Under the pieces are notes generated by a model, which did not search any database, had not been told where the DNA came from, and saw only the letters and a program-made list of their open reading frames with translations. From assembly GCF_901827185.1 (NCBI RefSeq), contig NZ_LR594671.1, forward strand, positions 4,366,001 through 4,430,000: a stretch of 64,000 bases of DNA. The letters are read 5' to 3'. Every line of letters starts with the position of its first letter. Within the stretch, counting starts at the first letter, position 1. This document shows positions 42,110 to 50,347 of this stretch, one piece after another. This DNA is from Variovorax sp. PBL-E5. GTDB taxonomy: Bacteria > Pseudomonadota > Gammaproteobacteria > Burkholderiales > Burkholderiaceae_C. Position numbers and translations under genes: made by a program.

Positions 42110-42862
42110 ATGCATCAACACAGCTACGGCTGGAAGCCATCGCTCCCGGATTTTCGCGACCATCGCTTCAAGGTCACCGCCCGCATCGCCCTTCCGCCCT
42201 CGGTGGATCTGCGGCCTGGATGTCCGCCGGTGTACGACCAGGGTCAGCTCGGCAGCTGCACGGCCAACGCCGCGGCGGCCGCTTTCGAGTTCGATCTCAA
42301 GCGCCAGGGACTGACCGACTTCGAGCCGTCGCGGCTGTTCATCTACTACAACGAGCGCGTGCTCGACGGCGACGTGGGGCAGGATGCCGGCTCGGAGCTG
42401 CGCACGGCGGCCAAAACGCTCAACAAGAGCGGCGTGTGCGACGAGAAGTCATGGCCCTATGACATCGCGAAATTCAAGACCAAGCCGAAGGCGTCGTGCT
42501 ACACAGCAGCCAAGAAGCACGTCAGCACCAGCTACCAGGCGCTCGACAACACCAACGTGACCGAACTCAGGACCTGCCTTGCCTCGGGTTCGCCGTTCAT
42601 CCTCGGCTTCACGGTCTACGAAAGCTTCGAAAGCGACAAGGTCGCGACCACCGGCGTGGTGCCGATGCCATTGAAGAAAGAGAAGGTGCTCGGCGGCCAC
42701 GCCGTGATGTGCGTGGGCTACCAGGAATCGAAGAAGCGTTTCATCGTGCGCAACAGCTGGGGTGTGAACTGGGGCGTCCAGGGCTATTGCTATTTCCCGT
42801 ATGCCTATCTGACGAACACCGGCCTTGCGACCGACTTCTGGCAGATCACGACCGTCAGTTGA
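42110..42862 (+). CDS. Papain-like C1 family cysteine protease
   Basis: The 250-residue protein has the catalytic triad of C1 peptidases: Q44 or Q46 and C50 in YDQGQLGSCTANA, H197 in LGGHAVMCVGY, and N215 in VRNSWGVNWGVQG. No signal peptide or propeptide is evident (MHQHSYGWKPSLPDFRDHRF), so it may be intracellular or exported by another route. Substrate unknown. Confidence 0.88.
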   Translation: MHQHSYGWKPSLPDFRDHRFKVTARIALPPSVDLRPGCPPVYDQGQLGSCTANAAAAAFEFDLKRQGLTDFEPSRLFIYYNERVLDGDVGQDAGSELRTAAKTLNKSGVCDEKSWPYDIAKFKTKPKASCYTAAKKHVSTSYQALDNTNVTELRTCLASGSPFILGFTVYESFESDKVATTGVVPMPLKKEKVLGGHAVMCVGYQESKKRFIVRNSWGVNWGVQGYCYFPYAYLTNTGLATDFWQITTVS

Positions 42863-42893
42863 TGCGTGCTCCATCGCGCGCGAGCTCATGGCC

Positions 42894-43581
42894 TCAGAGT
42901 GGCCGATCGACTTCCGTCACTTCGCGCACGCCGGGGATCGCCTGCAGCTGATCCAGTACCTGGGAGATTTCTCCGATCGAAAGCCGGTTGAACGAGATCG
43001 TGATCTCGTCGACATCGTTGACGCCCTCGAGTGCTGGACGACGAATTGCCTGACCAGGCGGCTGCGGGCGCCCAGCGCCTTGTTGAGCTGAACCATCGTC
43101 AAGGCCCCGCGCCCCGCGCGGTCAGGCGAAACTCCCGGCTGCGCTTGGATGCGAAATACTTCGATTCGATCGGCTTCAGGCCCGCGAGGATGAGCAGGAT
43201 GATGAGGGTCGCGGCGATCGCGGCCGTGTAGAGCCCGCCGCCGATCGCCAGCCCGATCGCTGCCACCGACCAGAGGCTGGCGGCCGTCGTCAGGCCGCGA
43301 ATCACTTCGCCGCGCAACAGGATGGTTCCGGCGCCCAGAAAGCCGATGCCCGAAACCACCTGCGCCGCAATCCGTGAAGGATCGAGCACGACATGCGGAC
43401 CGCCCAGCGCATCCTGGAAGCCGAAGGCCGACACGATCATGATCAGCGCCGATCCGACGCAGACCAGCATGTGGGTGCGCAGGCCAACGGCCCAGGATAA
43501 GCGCTCCCTCTCGAAACCGATCACGCTGCCGAGCGCAGCGGCCATGACGAGCCGGGCAACCAACTCCAGCTGGCTCACCAT
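42894..43581 (-). pseudogene. MgtC/SapB family gene with frameshifted C-terminal domain
   Basis: The intact part (43099-43581, 160 aa) is the MgtC membrane domain: LELVARLVMAAALGSVIGFE, RERLSWAVGLRTHMLVCVGS, GFLGAGTILLRGEVIRGLTT. It stops at SREFRLTARGAGP. Downstream, two other frames carry the missing ACT-like tail: ALTMVQLNKALGARSRLVRQ then FVVQH, and EGVNDVDEITISFNRLSIGE then ISQVLDQLQAIPGVREVTEV ending DRPL. One base lost near 43109 (a GGGG run) and one near 43026 would explain it. The product may still be a membrane protein lacking the soluble domain. Confidence 0.7.
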
Positions 43582-43659
43582 CGAGATCCTTCGGACACGC
43601 GTTCAGGACGGGCTGAAGGTTCGAGAAACAGCACGGCAACCCGCCATGACGCCTCTCAC

Positions 43660-44046
43660 CTACTGGCTCAGTGCGTTCACGACCACCGACGCAATCACGC
43701 CAGTCGCAATGGCCGCCAGCACATAGTCGGATCCGTTCTGCACCCAGTAGTAGCCGCGCGGAGGTGCGCTCAGATGGTGGCCGCGCCAATCGTTGACGAT
43801 GTATTGGTTGCTACGGTATTGCGGCGGCAGGCGTTCGCCGCGGCTGAACCTGCGGTACTCAGGCATGGCCATCGGCGGAGCGCGATAGCCAGGGCCAGGG
43901 CCACGGCCATAGCGCTGCGGTCCTGGCATCGGTCCATGCCCGCGCATGGGGCCGGCGCCCGGCGGATACCTCAGCTGTGCGGACGCACCGGAGGCGAATC
44001 CGATCATTGCTGCAACGAGGCCGATCGCGATTTTCGTACGGGTCAT
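43660..44046 (-). CDS. RcnB family periplasmic protein
   Basis: Starting at ATG 44046 (MTRTKIAIGLVAAMIGFASG) gives 128 residues with a signal peptide ending ASA-Q. The mature protein has a Gly/Pro/Arg-rich segment and then the RcnB domain: YRRFSRGERLPPQYRSNQYI, VNDWRGHHLSAPPRGYYWVQ, NGSDYVLAAIATGVIASVVV. RcnB helps nickel and cobalt homeostasis in E. coli; many homologues have no proven metal role. Confidence 0.85.
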   Translation of the reverse strand: MTRTKIAIGLVAAMIGFASGASAQLRYPPGAGPMRGHGPMPGPQRYGRGPGPGYRAPPMAMPEYRRFSRGERLPPQYRSNQYIVNDWRGHHLSAPPRGYYWVQNGSDYVLAAIATGVIASVVVNALSQ

Positions 44047-44178
44047 GACGTGCTCCTCTGAGATTGACATGCTCTGCAAAGGATTTCACGGTGCCGGGAT
44101 GAAGCCTACCCGGGAAACGAGTGATGCCGATGCAGGACAAGTCGCACACCATCGGCCAGCAAGGGCCCCCTTGAAAAG

Positions 44179-44532
44179 CTATTCGAATCGCGCGCGAGCG
44201 TCCCGGAAAGATCGCCCGACCGACCAGAATCCTGCGATCAAGGCCGCAGCCACCGCGAAAAAGCCAGTGTGGTCGATCGCATAGCACACGAAAAGGCCGA
44301 TGTCCGGGGCGTTCTCGGCTGCCATGACGGAAAAGGAGCCTACGCCGATGGCGTAGTACGCCCACACCGTCAGAAATGGCGCGCTGAAGGTCTTCAGCGG
44401 GCCTCTCATCGTTCGACTTGCTGCGTCTTTCAATTCGTTCTGCAACGGCGATCCTGCATTCACGGTCATTTCCCGGTTCGGCGGAGGCGGCGCCCCCTCG
44501 GGCTTGCCGGACTTGATGCCCGGACGCGCCAC
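44179..44532 (-). CDS. Two-TM hypothetical membrane protein
   Basis: The 117-residue protein has a polar N-terminus, TM1 at about 50-72 (FSAPFLTVWAYYAIGVGSFS) and TM2 at about 79-104 (IGLFVCYAIDHTGFFAVAAA). It ends in a basic tail (FWSVGRSFRDARARFE). An alternative start is residue 22 (MTVNAGSPLQ). No family recognised. Confidence 0.5.
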   Translation of the reverse strand: MARPGIKSGKPEGAPPPPNREMTVNAGSPLQNELKDAASRTMRGPLKTFSAPFLTVWAYYAIGVGSFSVMAAENAPDIGLFVCYAIDHTGFFAVAAALIAGFWSVGRSFRDARARFE

Positions 44533-44826
44533 ATCCCCTATTCTGGGGATGTCGTGATGGAATCAATCGTTCGAACAGCCCTGGAATCCGCGCCCAGTTG
44601 CCGGAATGCCCGTCCTGGCCGGCCGCTTCCGCATTCCCCGAGCGATGCAGCTTCGGGCCGCCGGCCAGCTCTGTGGCAAAGAAATCACATGAGAGACTAT
44701 GTGAAAACTCCCGCCACCATTACAATTTTGCACATGCCCTCGGGTTCTGAAACACTTGTCGGGTGGTGGATGAACAGGTCTGCTCGGTCATCCCGGCCAT
44801 CGAGTCCACGCGCGTCCTCGCCGAGC
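44533..44826. other. Intergenic region of about 290 bp
   Basis: No supportable gene. It must carry the promoters for the two divergent small genes at its borders. An AT-richer stretch at 44690-44740 is the most likely promoter site, but no clear hexamer pair was chosen. Confidence 0.35.
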
Positions 44827-45060
44827 GTGAGCACTTATGTGCAAGAGACAAATCGCTTTCTCGCCACCGACAGCTACGGCGAGCGCCACACCATCATCGA
44901 GCGAAGTCAGTTTTTTCGCAGCCGCCAGCTGGACGGACGGCAAGGCGCATTGGTGCAAGGCCTGGCAACGTACTGGCTGACTTGCGGGCGACCCGTGAAT
45001 CGAATCGACGCGGAGCGCTACGAAAGCGCCGAAGGAGCGATCCAACTCCGGCGTTTGTAG
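44827..45060 (+). CDS. Small conserved hypothetical protein (77 aa)
   Basis: GTG start at 44827 (VSTYVQETNRFLATDSYGER). The protein resembles a short Burkholderiales family: ETNRFLATDSYGERHTIIE, then GLATYWLTCGRPVNRIDAER and a basic end IQLRRL. A longer frame upstream is Ser/Pro-rich and rejected. It is followed by a terminator at 45078-45100. Function unknown. Confidence 0.6.
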   Translation: MSTYVQETNRFLATDSYGERHTIIERSQFFRSRQLDGRQGALVQGLATYWLTCGRPVNRIDAERYESAEGAIQLRRL

Positions 45061-45077
45061 GCGACCTTCCGCTCCCC

Positions 45078-45100
45078 AAAGCCCTCTGATGCGGGCTTTT
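45078..45100 (+). terminator. Rho-independent terminator
   Basis: AAAGCCC (45078-45084) and GGGCTTT (45093-45099) form a stem with an 8-nt loop and a short T-run, directly after the 77-residue gene. Confidence 0.75.
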
Positions 45101-45256
45101 TCATGCCGACTCCTTCAGTGAATAGAGACAGTCGCCGGCATCGAGGAACCACCCCATCGGGTGGGCACCGAAGCGACCCCTACCAGCGCCGGCCGACTGT
45201 CAGGCTTGAGCATGCGATGCCAAGCTTAGGCGAAGCTTAGGAGCAGCCCGGCTTTA

Positions 45257-45508
45257 CTAACGACATTTGCAGGCAGCCGCGCGTGTGCATTGGGCGGTCC
45301 TGGAGTCACTCAGCATGACACTGGTCCCGGCCTTGCAGCTGGTGAGCTTGTTGGCCGGGCAGCTGATGTCGCAGCCAAGGCAAGCGCCTTCGACGGGCGC
45401 CTCGCAGTAGTTGCCGGCCTGGGATGGCAGCATCGCGGTGCCTGCGAGTTGTTGATAAGAACTACAGCCGGACAGTGCCAGCACTGCAACCAATAGGAGT
45501 GACCTCAT
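45257..45508 (-). CDS. Small cysteine-rich lipoprotein
   Basis: The 83-residue protein has a lipoprotein signal peptide (MRSLLLVAVLALSGC, Cys15). The mature part has eight more cysteines (NYC, GACLGCDISCP, SCKAG, QCTRAAACKC). Disulfide cross-linking is likely. Role unknown. Confidence 0.65.
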   Translation of the reverse strand: MRSLLLVAVLALSGCSSYQQLAGTAMLPSQAGNYCEAPVEGACLGCDISCPANKLTSCKAGTSVMLSDSRTAQCTRAAACKCR

Positions 45509-45614
45509 GGCACTATCCTAACCTCGAAGGTACGCATTTCGTGCCGGCCGGATTCTCCGGACCGACGGGCCTTCGATCCCCACCGCAACCGAGTTCATTC
45601 AGCACCATCGCGCC

Positions 45615-45869
45615 ATGGCGGACAGCAAAGCCGAAGTCATCTCGCAAATCCAGGCTCTGGCCGAGGAAGAGCGGATCGCTCATCCGGAGGAAGACGAAGC
45701 CGCGATCAGCGCTGCGCTCGATCTCATCGAGGAGCGGGTCAGGGCGCGTCGCGTTGCAAGACAGCGCAGCAGGGTGATGCTCGTCGCCGCGGCGGTCGTC
45801 GGCACCCTCGCCTTGGCCCTTGCCCTGTGGCCATGTCGCTCGAAAGGACGGACACCGTCAAGGAAGTGA
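45615..45869 (+). CDS. Small single-TM hypothetical protein
   Basis: The 84-residue protein has an acidic helical N-terminus (AEVISQIQALAEEERIAHPE), then a basic stretch and one TM (VMLVAAAVVGTLALALALW) followed by a short basic tail. It has the topology of a small inner-membrane protein. No family recognised. Confidence 0.5.
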   Translation: MADSKAEVISQIQALAEEERIAHPEEDEAAISAALDLIEERVRARRVARQRSRVMLVAAAVVGTLALALALWPCRSKGRTPSRK

Positions 45870-45924
45870 AACGCTCCGCTGAGCGGGTCAACGGTTTGCC
45901 GTAAGAGAAGGATCGTCGGGTGCA

Positions 45925-45964
45925 AAAGAAAAAAGGATCAGCCCGCGAGAACGGACTGATCCTT
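45925..45964 (-). terminator. Rho-independent terminator after tRNA-Arg
   Basis: AAGGATCAG (45933-45941) and CTGATCCTT (45956-45964) form a 9-bp stem, followed on the minus strand by a T-run at 45934-45926. It ends the tRNA-Arg transcript. Confidence 0.8.
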
Positions 45965-45971
45965 CAGAGAG

Positions 45972-46048
45972 TGGTGCGGCTGGCAGGAATTGAACCCACG
46001 ACCCCTTGGTTCGTAGCCAAGTACTCTATCCAACTGAGCTACAGCCGC
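45972..46048 (-). tRNA. tRNA-Arg (ACG)
   Basis: A 77-nt tRNA with encoded CCA. Acceptor GCGGCTG/CAGCCGC, D-arm AGCTCAGTTGGATAGAGT, anticodon loop CTACGAA (ACG) and T loop GTTCAATTC. A TATAAT -10 lies at 46059-46064 on the minus strand, 11 bases upstream. Confidence 0.96.
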
Positions 46049-46058
46049 ACAGCTTGCG

Positions 46059-46064
46059 ATTATA
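46059..46064 (-). promoter_or_regulatory. -10 element of the tRNA-Arg promoter
   Basis: TATAAT on the minus strand, 11 bp before the tRNA 5' end. The -35 is weak (CAAGTG at 46087-46082). Confidence 0.6.
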
Positions 46065-46225
46065 GCATGGGCAGCTGGCTTCACTTGGAAGTCAGGCGGG
46101 CAGCAAAGCATCCTGGAACGCCGAGAGCCGGCACAAGGTGCTTGAGGTCTTGCGGCACTATCTTCATTGACACCCCGCTCGGCCAACCATGCTGCACACT
46201 TCGGTTTGTCACTTCTGGAGCTGCC

Positions 46226-47494
46226 ATGAATGCCCTCACGCAAGCGCTCGCCTCCGCCGAATCCATCCTGGTGGCCGAACTCGAAGAACTCTACAAAGAT
46301 CTGCATCGTCACCCCGAGCTGTCGATGCAAGAAGTCCGCACCGCGAAGATCGTTTCCGACACGATGCAGGGGTTCGGCTACGAGGTGACGCCCAACGTCG
46401 GCGTGACCGGCGTGGTCTGCCTGATGAAGAACGGCGCCGGCCCGACCGTGATGCTGCGTGCCGACATGGACGCGCTGCCAATGGCCGAGAACACCGGGCT
46501 GCCTTATGCCAGCACCGTGACGACGCGCGACGCGGACGGCGTCGAGGTCGGCGTTGCGCACTCGTGCGGCCACGACATGCACGTGACCTGGATGATCGGT
46601 GCTGCGCGCATCCTGGCCGCGAATCGCGTCGCCTGGAACGGCACGCTGATGATCGTGTTCCAGCCGGGCGAGGAAACGGCCGAGGGCGCGACCTCGATGG
46701 TGCGCGACTGGGGCGAAGGCCGCTTTCCGAAGCCCGACATCATCCTCGGCCAGCACGTGATGGTCGGTCCGGCCGGCACCGTGAACTACCGCCCCGGCGT
46801 CACGCTGTCCGCCGGAGACAGTCTGAAGATCAAGTTGTTCGGGCGCGGCTCGCACGGCTCGCAGCCGCAGACATCCATCGACCCGGTGATCATGGCCGCC
46901 GCGACCACGCTGCGCCTGCAGACCATCGTCTCGCGAGAGATCGCACCATCCGAGCCGGCGGTGCTCACGATCGGCTCCCTGCAGGCCGGCACCAAGGAAA
47001 ACATCATCCCCGACGACGCCACCATCAAGCTGAACATGCGCACCTTCAGCGAGGACACGCGCGAGTACATGCTCAAATCGATCCGCCGCATCTGCTGCGC
47101 CGAGTGCGACGCCTCCGGTGCCGAGCAGCCGCCCGAGTTCACCACCATCAACAGCTACCCGCTGACCGAAAACGACCTGGTCGCCACGCAGAAGGTCGCG
47201 AAGGCGTTCGGCCACCAGTTTGGCGAGAACGCCTCGCTGGCGCCTGGCCCGGCGTCGGCCAGCGAAGACTTCAGCATCTTCGGCCGCAGCTGGGGCGTGC
47301 CCTATGTGTTCTGGTTCGTCGGCGGCACCGACCCGGCGGTATATGCCAAGGCCCAACAGGAAAAGACCATCAACAAGATCCCGAGCAACCACTCGCCGAA
47401 GTTCGCGCCGCAGATTCACCCGACGCTGGAGACCGGCTTGCAGGCCATGCTGGCCGCCGCCAGCGCGTGGCTCTGCCCCGCTACTGCGGCCTGA
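46226..47494 (+). CDS. M20 family amidohydrolase (IAA-amino-acid hydrolase / hippurate hydrolase type)
   Basis: The 422-residue protein starts MNALTQALASAESI with GGAG upstream. It has the M20D signature: HRHPELSMQEVRTAKIV, MLRADMDALPMAENTG, AHSCGHDMHVTWMIGAARIL, and FQPGEETAEGATSMV. It removes acyl groups from N-acyl amino acids or related amides, using two metals. The terminal ASEDFS motif is also present (GPASASEDFSIF). Substrate unknown. Confidence 0.92.
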   Translation: MNALTQALASAESILVAELEELYKDLHRHPELSMQEVRTAKIVSDTMQGFGYEVTPNVGVTGVVCLMKNGAGPTVMLRADMDALPMAENTGLPYASTVTTRDADGVEVGVAHSCGHDMHVTWMIGAARILAANRVAWNGTLMIVFQPGEETAEGATSMVRDWGEGRFPKPDIILGQHVMVGPAGTVNYRPGVTLSAGDSLKIKLFGRGSHGSQPQTSIDPVIMAAATTLRLQTIVSREIAPSEPAVLTIGSLQAGTKENIIPDDATIKLNMRTFSEDTREYMLKSIRRICCAECDASGAEQPPEFTTINSYPLTENDLVATQKVAKAFGHQFGENASLAPGPASASEDFSIFGRSWGVPYVFWFVGGTDPAVYAKAQQEKTINKIPSNHSPKFAPQIHPTLETGLQAMLAAASAWLCPATAA

Positions 47495-47544
47495 GACGCA
47501 CGGCGGGCGCGCACCGTGCTCGCCATCTTTCGCGAACCCAACGC

Positions 47545-48210
47545 ATGAATGTCCACGAATTGGCCCTTGCAGGCCTGAACGACCACCGCTTGTTCACCAT
47601 GCTCGATCTGGCGGGCACCTTCGCCTTTGCCATCAGCGGTGCAGTCGCTGCCAGGGACCGCGGCCTCGACTGGTTCGGCGTCATCGTCATCGCGTTCACG
47701 GTCGCATGCGGCGGGGGCGTATTGCGCGACCTGTGCATCGGCGCCGTGCCGCCGGCGGGCCTGACCGATTGGCGTTACCTAGCCGTCGCGATGGCAGCAG
47801 CATTGATGACGATGGCCGCCAACACGCTGGTGGTGCGCCTCGCGCATCCGGTGATCCTGTTCGACTCCCTGGGCCTGGGGCTGTTTGCAGTGACCGGCGC
47901 GCAGAAGGCCATGATCTTTGGCCACAACGCCGAGGTGGCGGTGCTGATGGGCGTGCTCACCGCCGTGGGTGGCGGCGTCACGCGCGACGTGCTGCTCAAT
48001 CGTGTGCCAGTGATCCTTCAGCGCGAGATCTATGCATCGGCTGCGCTGGTCGGCGCCGGCATCGAGGTCGCTGGCGAGCGCCTGGGATGGCTGTCGAACG
48101 GGCGAACCTGGGTCGCTTTGGCGGCGTGCTTCACGCTGCGTTATCTGTCGATGCGCTACAAGTGGAACCTGCCGCGCTCTTCCGGACGGGACGGCAACGA
48201 CGCGGACTAG
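47545..48210 (+). CDS. Trimeric intracellular cation channel family protein (UPF0126, YicG-like)
   Basis: The 221-residue protein has seven TM-type hydrophobic stretches in two repeats. The repeat motif is GTFAFAISGAVAARDRGLDW and GLGLFAVTGAQKAMIFGHNA, each followed by GGGVLRDLCIG or GGGVTRDVLLN. This two-repeat glycine-rich pattern is that of prokaryotic TRIC channels. It is an inner-membrane protein, possibly a potassium or amino-acid channel. Confidence 0.93.
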   Translation: MNVHELALAGLNDHRLFTMLDLAGTFAFAISGAVAARDRGLDWFGVIVIAFTVACGGGVLRDLCIGAVPPAGLTDWRYLAVAMAAALMTMAANTLVVRLAHPVILFDSLGLGLFAVTGAQKAMIFGHNAEVAVLMGVLTAVGGGVTRDVLLNRVPVILQREIYASAALVGAGIEVAGERLGWLSNGRTWVALAACFTLRYLSMRYKWNLPRSSGRDGNDAD

Positions 48211-48272
48211 GGTCGCCCCGCATCGCCTGCTCGCGCCGAACCGTGCCCACGAATCGGCGAGATCGCCAAGCG

Positions 48273-48349
48273 TGGTGGGCGGGGTGGGACTTGAACCCAC
48301 GGTCAATGGATTATGAGTCCACTGCTTTAACCAACTAAGCTACCCGCCC
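48273..48349 (-). tRNA. tRNA with CAT anticodon (probably tRNA-Ile2, or elongator tRNA-Met)
   Basis: A 77-nt tRNA with encoded CCA: acceptor GGGCGGG/CCCGCCC, anticodon loop CTCATAA, T loop GTTCAAGTC. The anticodon arm GGACTCATAATCC looks more like tRNA-Ile2, which TilS modifies to read AUA, than tRNA-Met. Identity cannot be fixed by eye. Confidence 0.9.
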
Positions 48350-48390
48350 GGGCAACTTCGAATCATGCCACGAGCGTCGCCGGCCTCTCG

Positions 48391-49395
48391 CTACTTGCGA
48401 TGGCTCAGCGCGTTGGTGACGAGTCGCGACGTGATGTCGACGATCTGAATCATGCGCTCGTACGGCATGCGGGTCGGCCCGATCACGCCGAGCGTCCCAA
48501 CCACCTGCCCGTCGACCTCGTAGTTCGCGCTGACGATCGACAGGTCCTCGAAAGGCACAACCTGGCTTTCACCGCCGATGAAGATGCGCACGCCGTCCGC
48601 CTTGCTCGAGACGTCGAGCAGACGCATGAGCTGCGCCTTCTGCTCGAACAGTTCGAAGGCACGACGCAGATGGCCCATGTCGCTGGAAAAATCGGTGACT
48701 GCCAGCAGATTGCGCTCGCCTGCGATCACCACCTCGTCCTGGGCTTCCGTCAGCACCTCGGAGCTCACCTTGACCGCCGCCTGCATCAAGGCCGCGATCT
48801 CGCTGCGCAGTTGCTCGACCTCGGACTGGAGGCGATCGCGCACCTGCTCGATCGACAGGCCTGCGTAATGCGTGTTGATGTAGTTGGAAGCTTCGACCAG
48901 CTGCGATTGCGTGTAGTCCACTTCCGGGAAGATCACGCGGTTCTGCACGTCGCCATCGGGCGAGACGATGATCACGAGCAGGCGCCGGTCGGAAAGCCGC
49001 AGGAATTCGATCTGCTTGAACACCGAGGCGCGGCGCGGCGCCATCACCACGCCGACGAACTGCGACAGATTCGACAGCAGGTTCGCGGCATTCGTGATCA
49101 CCCGCTGCGGCTGGTCCGCAGCCAGGCTCGGCGTGGCGAACTGCTCTCGCTGGGCCGTCAGCATGGTGTCGACGAACAGCCGATAGCCGCGCGCGGTCGG
49201 AATGCGGCCTGCCGAGGTGTGGGGGCTGGCGATCAATCCGAGGTCTTCGAGGTCGGACATCACGTTGCGGATGGTGGCCGGCGACAGCTCGAGCCCCGAA
49301 GCGCGCGAGAGCGTGCGCGAACCCACCGGCTGTCCGTCAGCGATGTAGCGCTCAACCAGAGCCTTGAGCAGCAACTTGGCACGGTCGTCCAGCAT
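48391..49395 (-). CDS. hrcA: Heat-inducible transcription repressor HrcA
   Basis: The 334-residue protein has the N-terminal winged helix ([36 protein letters not shown]) and [20 protein letters not shown]. The HrcA C-domain ends [20 protein letters not shown]. It represses chaperone operons through CIRCE, which is not seen in this window. Normally divergent from nadK in this group; here an inovirus prophage separates them. Confidence 0.97.
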   Translation of the reverse strand: MLDDRAKLLLKALVERYIADGQPVGSRTLSRASGLELSPATIRNVMSDLEDLGLIASPHTSAGRIPTARGYRLFVDTMLTAQREQFATPSLAADQPQRVITNAANLLSNLSQFVGVVMAPRRASVFKQIEFLRLSDRRLLVIIVSPDGDVQNRVIFPEVDYTQSQLVEASNYINTHYAGLSIEQVRDRLQSEVEQLRSEIAALMQAAVKVSSEVLTEAQDEVVIAGERNLLAVTDFSSDMGHLRRAFELFEQKAQLMRLLDVSSKADGVRIFIGGESQVVPFEDLSIVSANYEVDGQVVGTLGVIGPTRMPYERMIQIVDITSRLVTNALSHRK

Positions 49396-49438
49396 CGACT
49401 CATTTTAATGTTGTACTTTTCAGACGCCCGGAATTTCT

Positions 49439-50002
49439 TCACGCGACGACGGCGCGGTGACGATAAATCGCGTTCTTGACCGCCCCGACGCCCACATCGA
49501 AGGCATCCGCGATCACAGGAAGCGTCACCCATCCGGTGGCATAGAGCCGAACCACCTCCGCCTCTTGCTCCCTCGACAGATCACGCGGACGGCCAAAAAC
49601 CTGCCCTCGATTCCGAGCGGCCACCCTCCCCGCCATGCAACGCTCCCGAATCAATGAGCGCTCGAACTGCGCCACAGCACCGAGAATTTGCAACACCAGT
49701 TCGCCCATAGCCGAGGACGTGTCTACCGGCTCAGTGAGCGACCGTAGGGCCGTGCCAGTGGCACGAAGCCGATCCAGCAACGTCAGCAAATCCTTGAGGC
49801 TCCGAGCCAGCCGATCCAGCTTGTAGACCACTAACACATCGCCCGGCTGCAAAATCGACAAAGCGCGGTGGAGCTCTGGCCTTGGCCCTACCCCGCTGGT
49901 CTTTTCAGCAAAGAGCTTCCTGATGCCGGCTTTTCGGAGCGCATCGGTTTGTAAACGGGTTTCTTGATCGCTGGTGGAGACGCGCGCATAGCCGATGAGC
50001 AT
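49439..50002 (-). CDS. Serine recombinase (resolvase/invertase, Pin/Tn3 type)
   Basis: The 187-residue protein has the catalytic N-domain: Y5-A-R-V-S-T (Ser9 nucleophile) and DVLVVYKLDRLARSLKDLLT. Further motifs are MGELVLQILGAVAQFERSLI, RERCMAGRVAARNRGQVFGR and a C-terminal helix-turn-helix (GWVTLPVIADAFDVGVGAVK). Inoviruses of the Ralstonia RSM type use such a recombinase to integrate. It lies at the hrcA edge of the prophage, as expected for that role. Confidence 0.93.
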   Translation of the reverse strand: MLIGYARVSTSDQETRLQTDALRKAGIRKLFAEKTSGVGPRPELHRALSILQPGDVLVVYKLDRLARSLKDLLTLLDRLRATGTALRSLTEPVDTSSAMGELVLQILGAVAQFERSLIRERCMAGRVAARNRGQVFGRPRDLSREQEAEVVRLYATGWVTLPVIADAFDVGVGAVKNAIYRHRAVVA

Positions 50003-50127
50003 TCTTCAACCGTCATGGCAAGCCCACAACGCCGTACTAAACAAGGCCGACCATTGCAGGAATACACCTGCTCGGCCGAAACGGCTGTGGCGAGCAGCCA
50101 GAAAAGAACGCCGAGGTACTTGACCAT
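49888..50127 (-). CDS. Possible small exported protein overlapping the recombinase gene
   Basis: ATG 50127 opens a signal peptide-like start (MVKYLGVLFWLLATAVSAEQ) followed by VYSCNGRPCLVRRCGLAMTV with four cysteines. The second half overlaps the recombinase start by 115 bp in another frame and looks less protein-like. It may be a real small phage gene or the 5' piece of a truncated one. The call is weak. Confidence 0.35.
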   Translation of the reverse strand: MVKYLGVLFWLLATAVSAEQVYSCNGRPCLVRRCGLAMTVEECSSAMRASPPAIKKPVYKPMRSEKPASGSSLLKRPAG

Positions 50128-50347
50128 CGGCTGACTGTAACAAGATGCTGCACCGCTGAGGTGCAAACTGTGTGACGAAATACCCGGCATCGTCTCGGAT
50201 CGACGGCCTTCCCCCCGCAAGCGGGTCCCCGGAATACCGTTCAGCAAGGTGTCGTTGAGTGCATAGCCCGGTCCGACAGGACCAGCGACAGGCGATCAAA
50301 TGTTCGATTCCGAACTCCACTGGACCGCGAGGCCAGGAAGCGAGCAG
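50128..50347. other. Inovirus non-coding region with hairpins
   Basis: No gene. At least two short inverted repeats occur: CCCGC-AA-GCGGG near 50214-50225 and GGTCC-GACA-GGACC (50270-50283). Inoviruses keep replication origin and packaging hairpins in their main intergenic region, so this is the best candidate in the prophage. The nick site was not identified. Confidence 0.4.

Noticed and set aside
49396..49438. Search for a dif-like site at the prophage edge
   Set aside because: No XerC/XerD-type 28-bp palindrome could be recognised at either border, and a serine recombinase is present instead.
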